Positions 5,388 through 6,696 of a DNA stretch of 6,696 nucleotides are shown one piece after another (the stretch's first letter is position 1; each line of letters starts with the position of its first letter). The notes beneath the pieces were generated by a model, which was not told the origin of the DNA, made no database searches, and saw only the letters and a program-made list of their open reading frames with translations. The stretch covers positions 1 through 6,696 of the forward strand of contig JAHEFL010000098.1 in NCBI GenBank assembly GCA_024640205.1. Direction: 5' to 3'. The translations under genes and the position numbers were made by a program. Source of the stretch: Flavobacteriales bacterium (lineage in GTDB: Bacteria; Bacteroidota; Bacteroidia; Flavobacteriales_F; PHOS-HE28).

Positions 5388-6695
5388 TTATCCTCCAAAA
5401 TCATCGAAGGCCACGTTCTCGGCTGGTACGCCCCAGTCGTCCACCATCTTCAATACGGCAGCGTTCATCAGGGGCGGTCCACAGAAGTAGAACTCAATAT
5501 CCTCCGGCGCCTCATGCTTCTTCAGATACTGGTCGATCACCGCCTGGTGAACGAATCCTGTGAAACCATCCCCCTCGGTGTCATTGACATCCCTCTTTAC
5601 CTTCCAATTGTCCTCCGGCAGAGGCTCACTGAGCACTACGAAGAACTTGAAATTCGGGAACTGCTTTTCGATGCTCTTGAAGTGATCCAGGTAGAAGAGC
5701 TCACGCTTGCTACGCCCGCCATACCAGTAGGTCACCTTGCGTCCACTCTTCAGCGTGTGGAAAAGATGGAACAAGTGCGATCGCATCGGGGCCATGCCGG
5801 CACCACCACCGATGTAGAGCATCTCCGCTTCCGTTGGTTTGATGAAGAATTCACCATACGGACCGCTGATGGTGACCTTGTCACCCGGCTTGCAACCGAA
5901 AACGAAGCTGGAGCAAATACCGGGATTCACATCCATCCAATCGTTCTTGGCCCGATCCCACGGCGGCGTCGCGATCCGGATGTTCAGCATTACGATGTTG
6001 CCTTCCGCGGGATGGTTGGCCATTGAATAAGCCCGGAAAATGGGCTCATCGTTCTTCATCTTCAGGTCCCACAGCTTGTACTTGTCCCACTCCGCCTTGA
6101 AGTCCATCGGATCCCTTCCCATGGCCACCAATTCCGGGTGAGCTGTGATATCCATGTCCTTGAAATCCACCTCGCATGGCGGAACATCGATCTGGATGTA
6201 TCCACCTGCCTCGAACTCCAGGTGTTCTCCCGGAGGAAGCTTCACCACGAACTCCTTGATAAAGGAGGCCACGTTGTAATTGCTCACCACCTCGCATTCC
6301 CACTTCTTGATCCCGAAGATCTCCTCAGGGACCTTCACCTGCATGTCGTTCTTCACCTTCACCTGGCAACCCAAACGCCAATTGTCAGCGATCTGTTTGC
6401 GACTGAAGTACGGTGCTTCGGTCGGCAGGATCTCACCGCCCCCTTCCAGGACCTGGCACTTGCACATGGCACAGGTACCGCCACCACCACAGGCGCTGGG
6501 CAGGAAGATCTTGGCCTCGCTGAGCGTGGTGAGCAGGGTGCTGCCGGCATCCACGGTCACGGTCTTCTCCCCGTTGATGACAATGTTCACCTGCCCGCCC
6601 GGGGAAAGTTTGGCCTTTGCAAGGAGCAGCAATGCCACCAATAGCAGCATGACGACCAGAAAGACAGCGATAGTGATGAAGATGGTGGTACCCAT
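5388..6695 (-). CDS. nqrF: Na+-translocating NADH:quinone reductase subunit F
   Basis: NqrF oxidises NADH and passes electrons via FAD and a 2Fe-2S cluster into the Na+ pump. The 435-residue product has one N-terminal membrane helix (about 4-26), then a ferredoxin-like domain with ligands Cys69, Cys75, Cys78 and Cys110 ([10 protein letters not shown], then RLGCQV). A ferredoxin-reductase FAD domain follows, with GGYIQID (164-170) and RAYSMAN (221-227), and a NADH domain with [11 protein letters not shown] (296-306) and [11 protein letters not shown] (403-413). It ends in DDFGG with the conserved aromatic Phe433. It is complete: its ATG occupies 6695-6693, one base inside the window. It is about 28 residues longer than the Vibrio protein (407), the extra length being insertions near 184-198, 245-258 and 365-377. 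It lies directly upstream of apbE; nqrA-E are expected beyond the right edge. Confidence 0.97.
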   Translation of the reverse strand: MGTTIFITIAVFLVVMLLLVALLLLAKAKLSPGGQVNIVINGEKTVTVDAGSTLLTTLSEAKIFLPSACGGGGTCAMCKCQVLEGGGEILPTEAPYFSRKQIADNWRLGCQVKVKNDMQVKVPEEIFGIKKWECEVVSNYNVASFIKEFVVKLPPGEHLEFEAGGYIQIDVPPCEVDFKDMDITAHPELVAMGRDPMDFKAEWDKYKLWDLKMKNDEPIFRAYSMANHPAEGNIVMLNIRIATPPWDRAKNDWMDVNPGICSSFVFGCKPGDKVTISGPYGEFFIKPTEAEMLYIGGGAGMAPMRSHLFHLFHTLKSGRKVTYWYGGRSKRELFYLDHFKSIEKQFPNFKFFVVLSEPLPEDNWKVKRDVNDTEGDGFTGFVHQAVIDQYLKKHEAPEDIEFYFCGPPLMNAAVLKMVDDWGVPAENVAFDDFGG

Positions 6696-6696
6696 G

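Noticed and set aside
5514..6644. Two long plus-strand frames (170 and 168 codons)
   Set aside because: Antisense to nqrF; they arise from the codon composition of the real gene.

Overview
The window looks like chromosomal DNA of a Bacteroidota bacterium, perhaps an uncultured Flavobacteriales-type lineage with rather high GC. The reasons are several envelope lipoproteins and small outer-membrane beta-barrels of kinds typical of that phylum, few recognisable Shine-Dalgarno sequences, one exact match to the Bacteroidota -7 promoter element (TAnnTTTG), and an Na+-NQR subunit F longer than the proteobacterial form, followed by a lipoprotein-type ApbE. The phylum is fairly secure; the order is a guess.

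Left part (1-3377) is an envelope cluster. A lipoprotein gene runs leftward off the window edge (1-475, minus). Divergent from it across a 99-bp spacer is a secreted beta-barrel protein (575-1339). After a 146-bp gap comes a tight rightward set: a DUF4136-type lipoprotein (1486-2109), a second beta-barrel overlapping it by 4 bp (2106-2714), and 15 bp later another lipoprotein (2730-3377). That last lipoprotein is a clear paralog of the truncated one at the left edge, so two related lipoproteins in opposite orientation bracket the two barrels and the DUF4136 protein. All three lipoproteins carry an unusual Tyr/Gly/Pro-rich tract. This is the least understood part of the window and the best candidate for an undescribed module, though nothing shows that the products work together.

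Middle (3378-3911, minus): a conserved-looking hypothetical protein with two membrane segments. Its stop codon abuts that of the lipoprotein coming from the left. A 117-bp divergent spacer containing two short perfect dyads separates it from the next gene.

Right part (4029-6695) belongs to the sodium-pumping NADH:quinone oxidoreductase (Na+-NQR). nqrF (5388-6695, minus) encodes the NADH-oxidising FAD/2Fe-2S subunit and ends 9 bp before apbE (4299-5378, minus), which encodes the flavin transferase that attaches FMN to Nqr subunits. Converging on apbE from the other strand is a 71-residue protein with one membrane helix and four cysteines (4029-4244), which resembles the Na+-NQR maturation factor NqrM (DUF539). 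The remaining nqr genes are expected beyond the right edge. No RNA genes, mobile elements, tandem DNA repeats or CRISPR arrays were seen.
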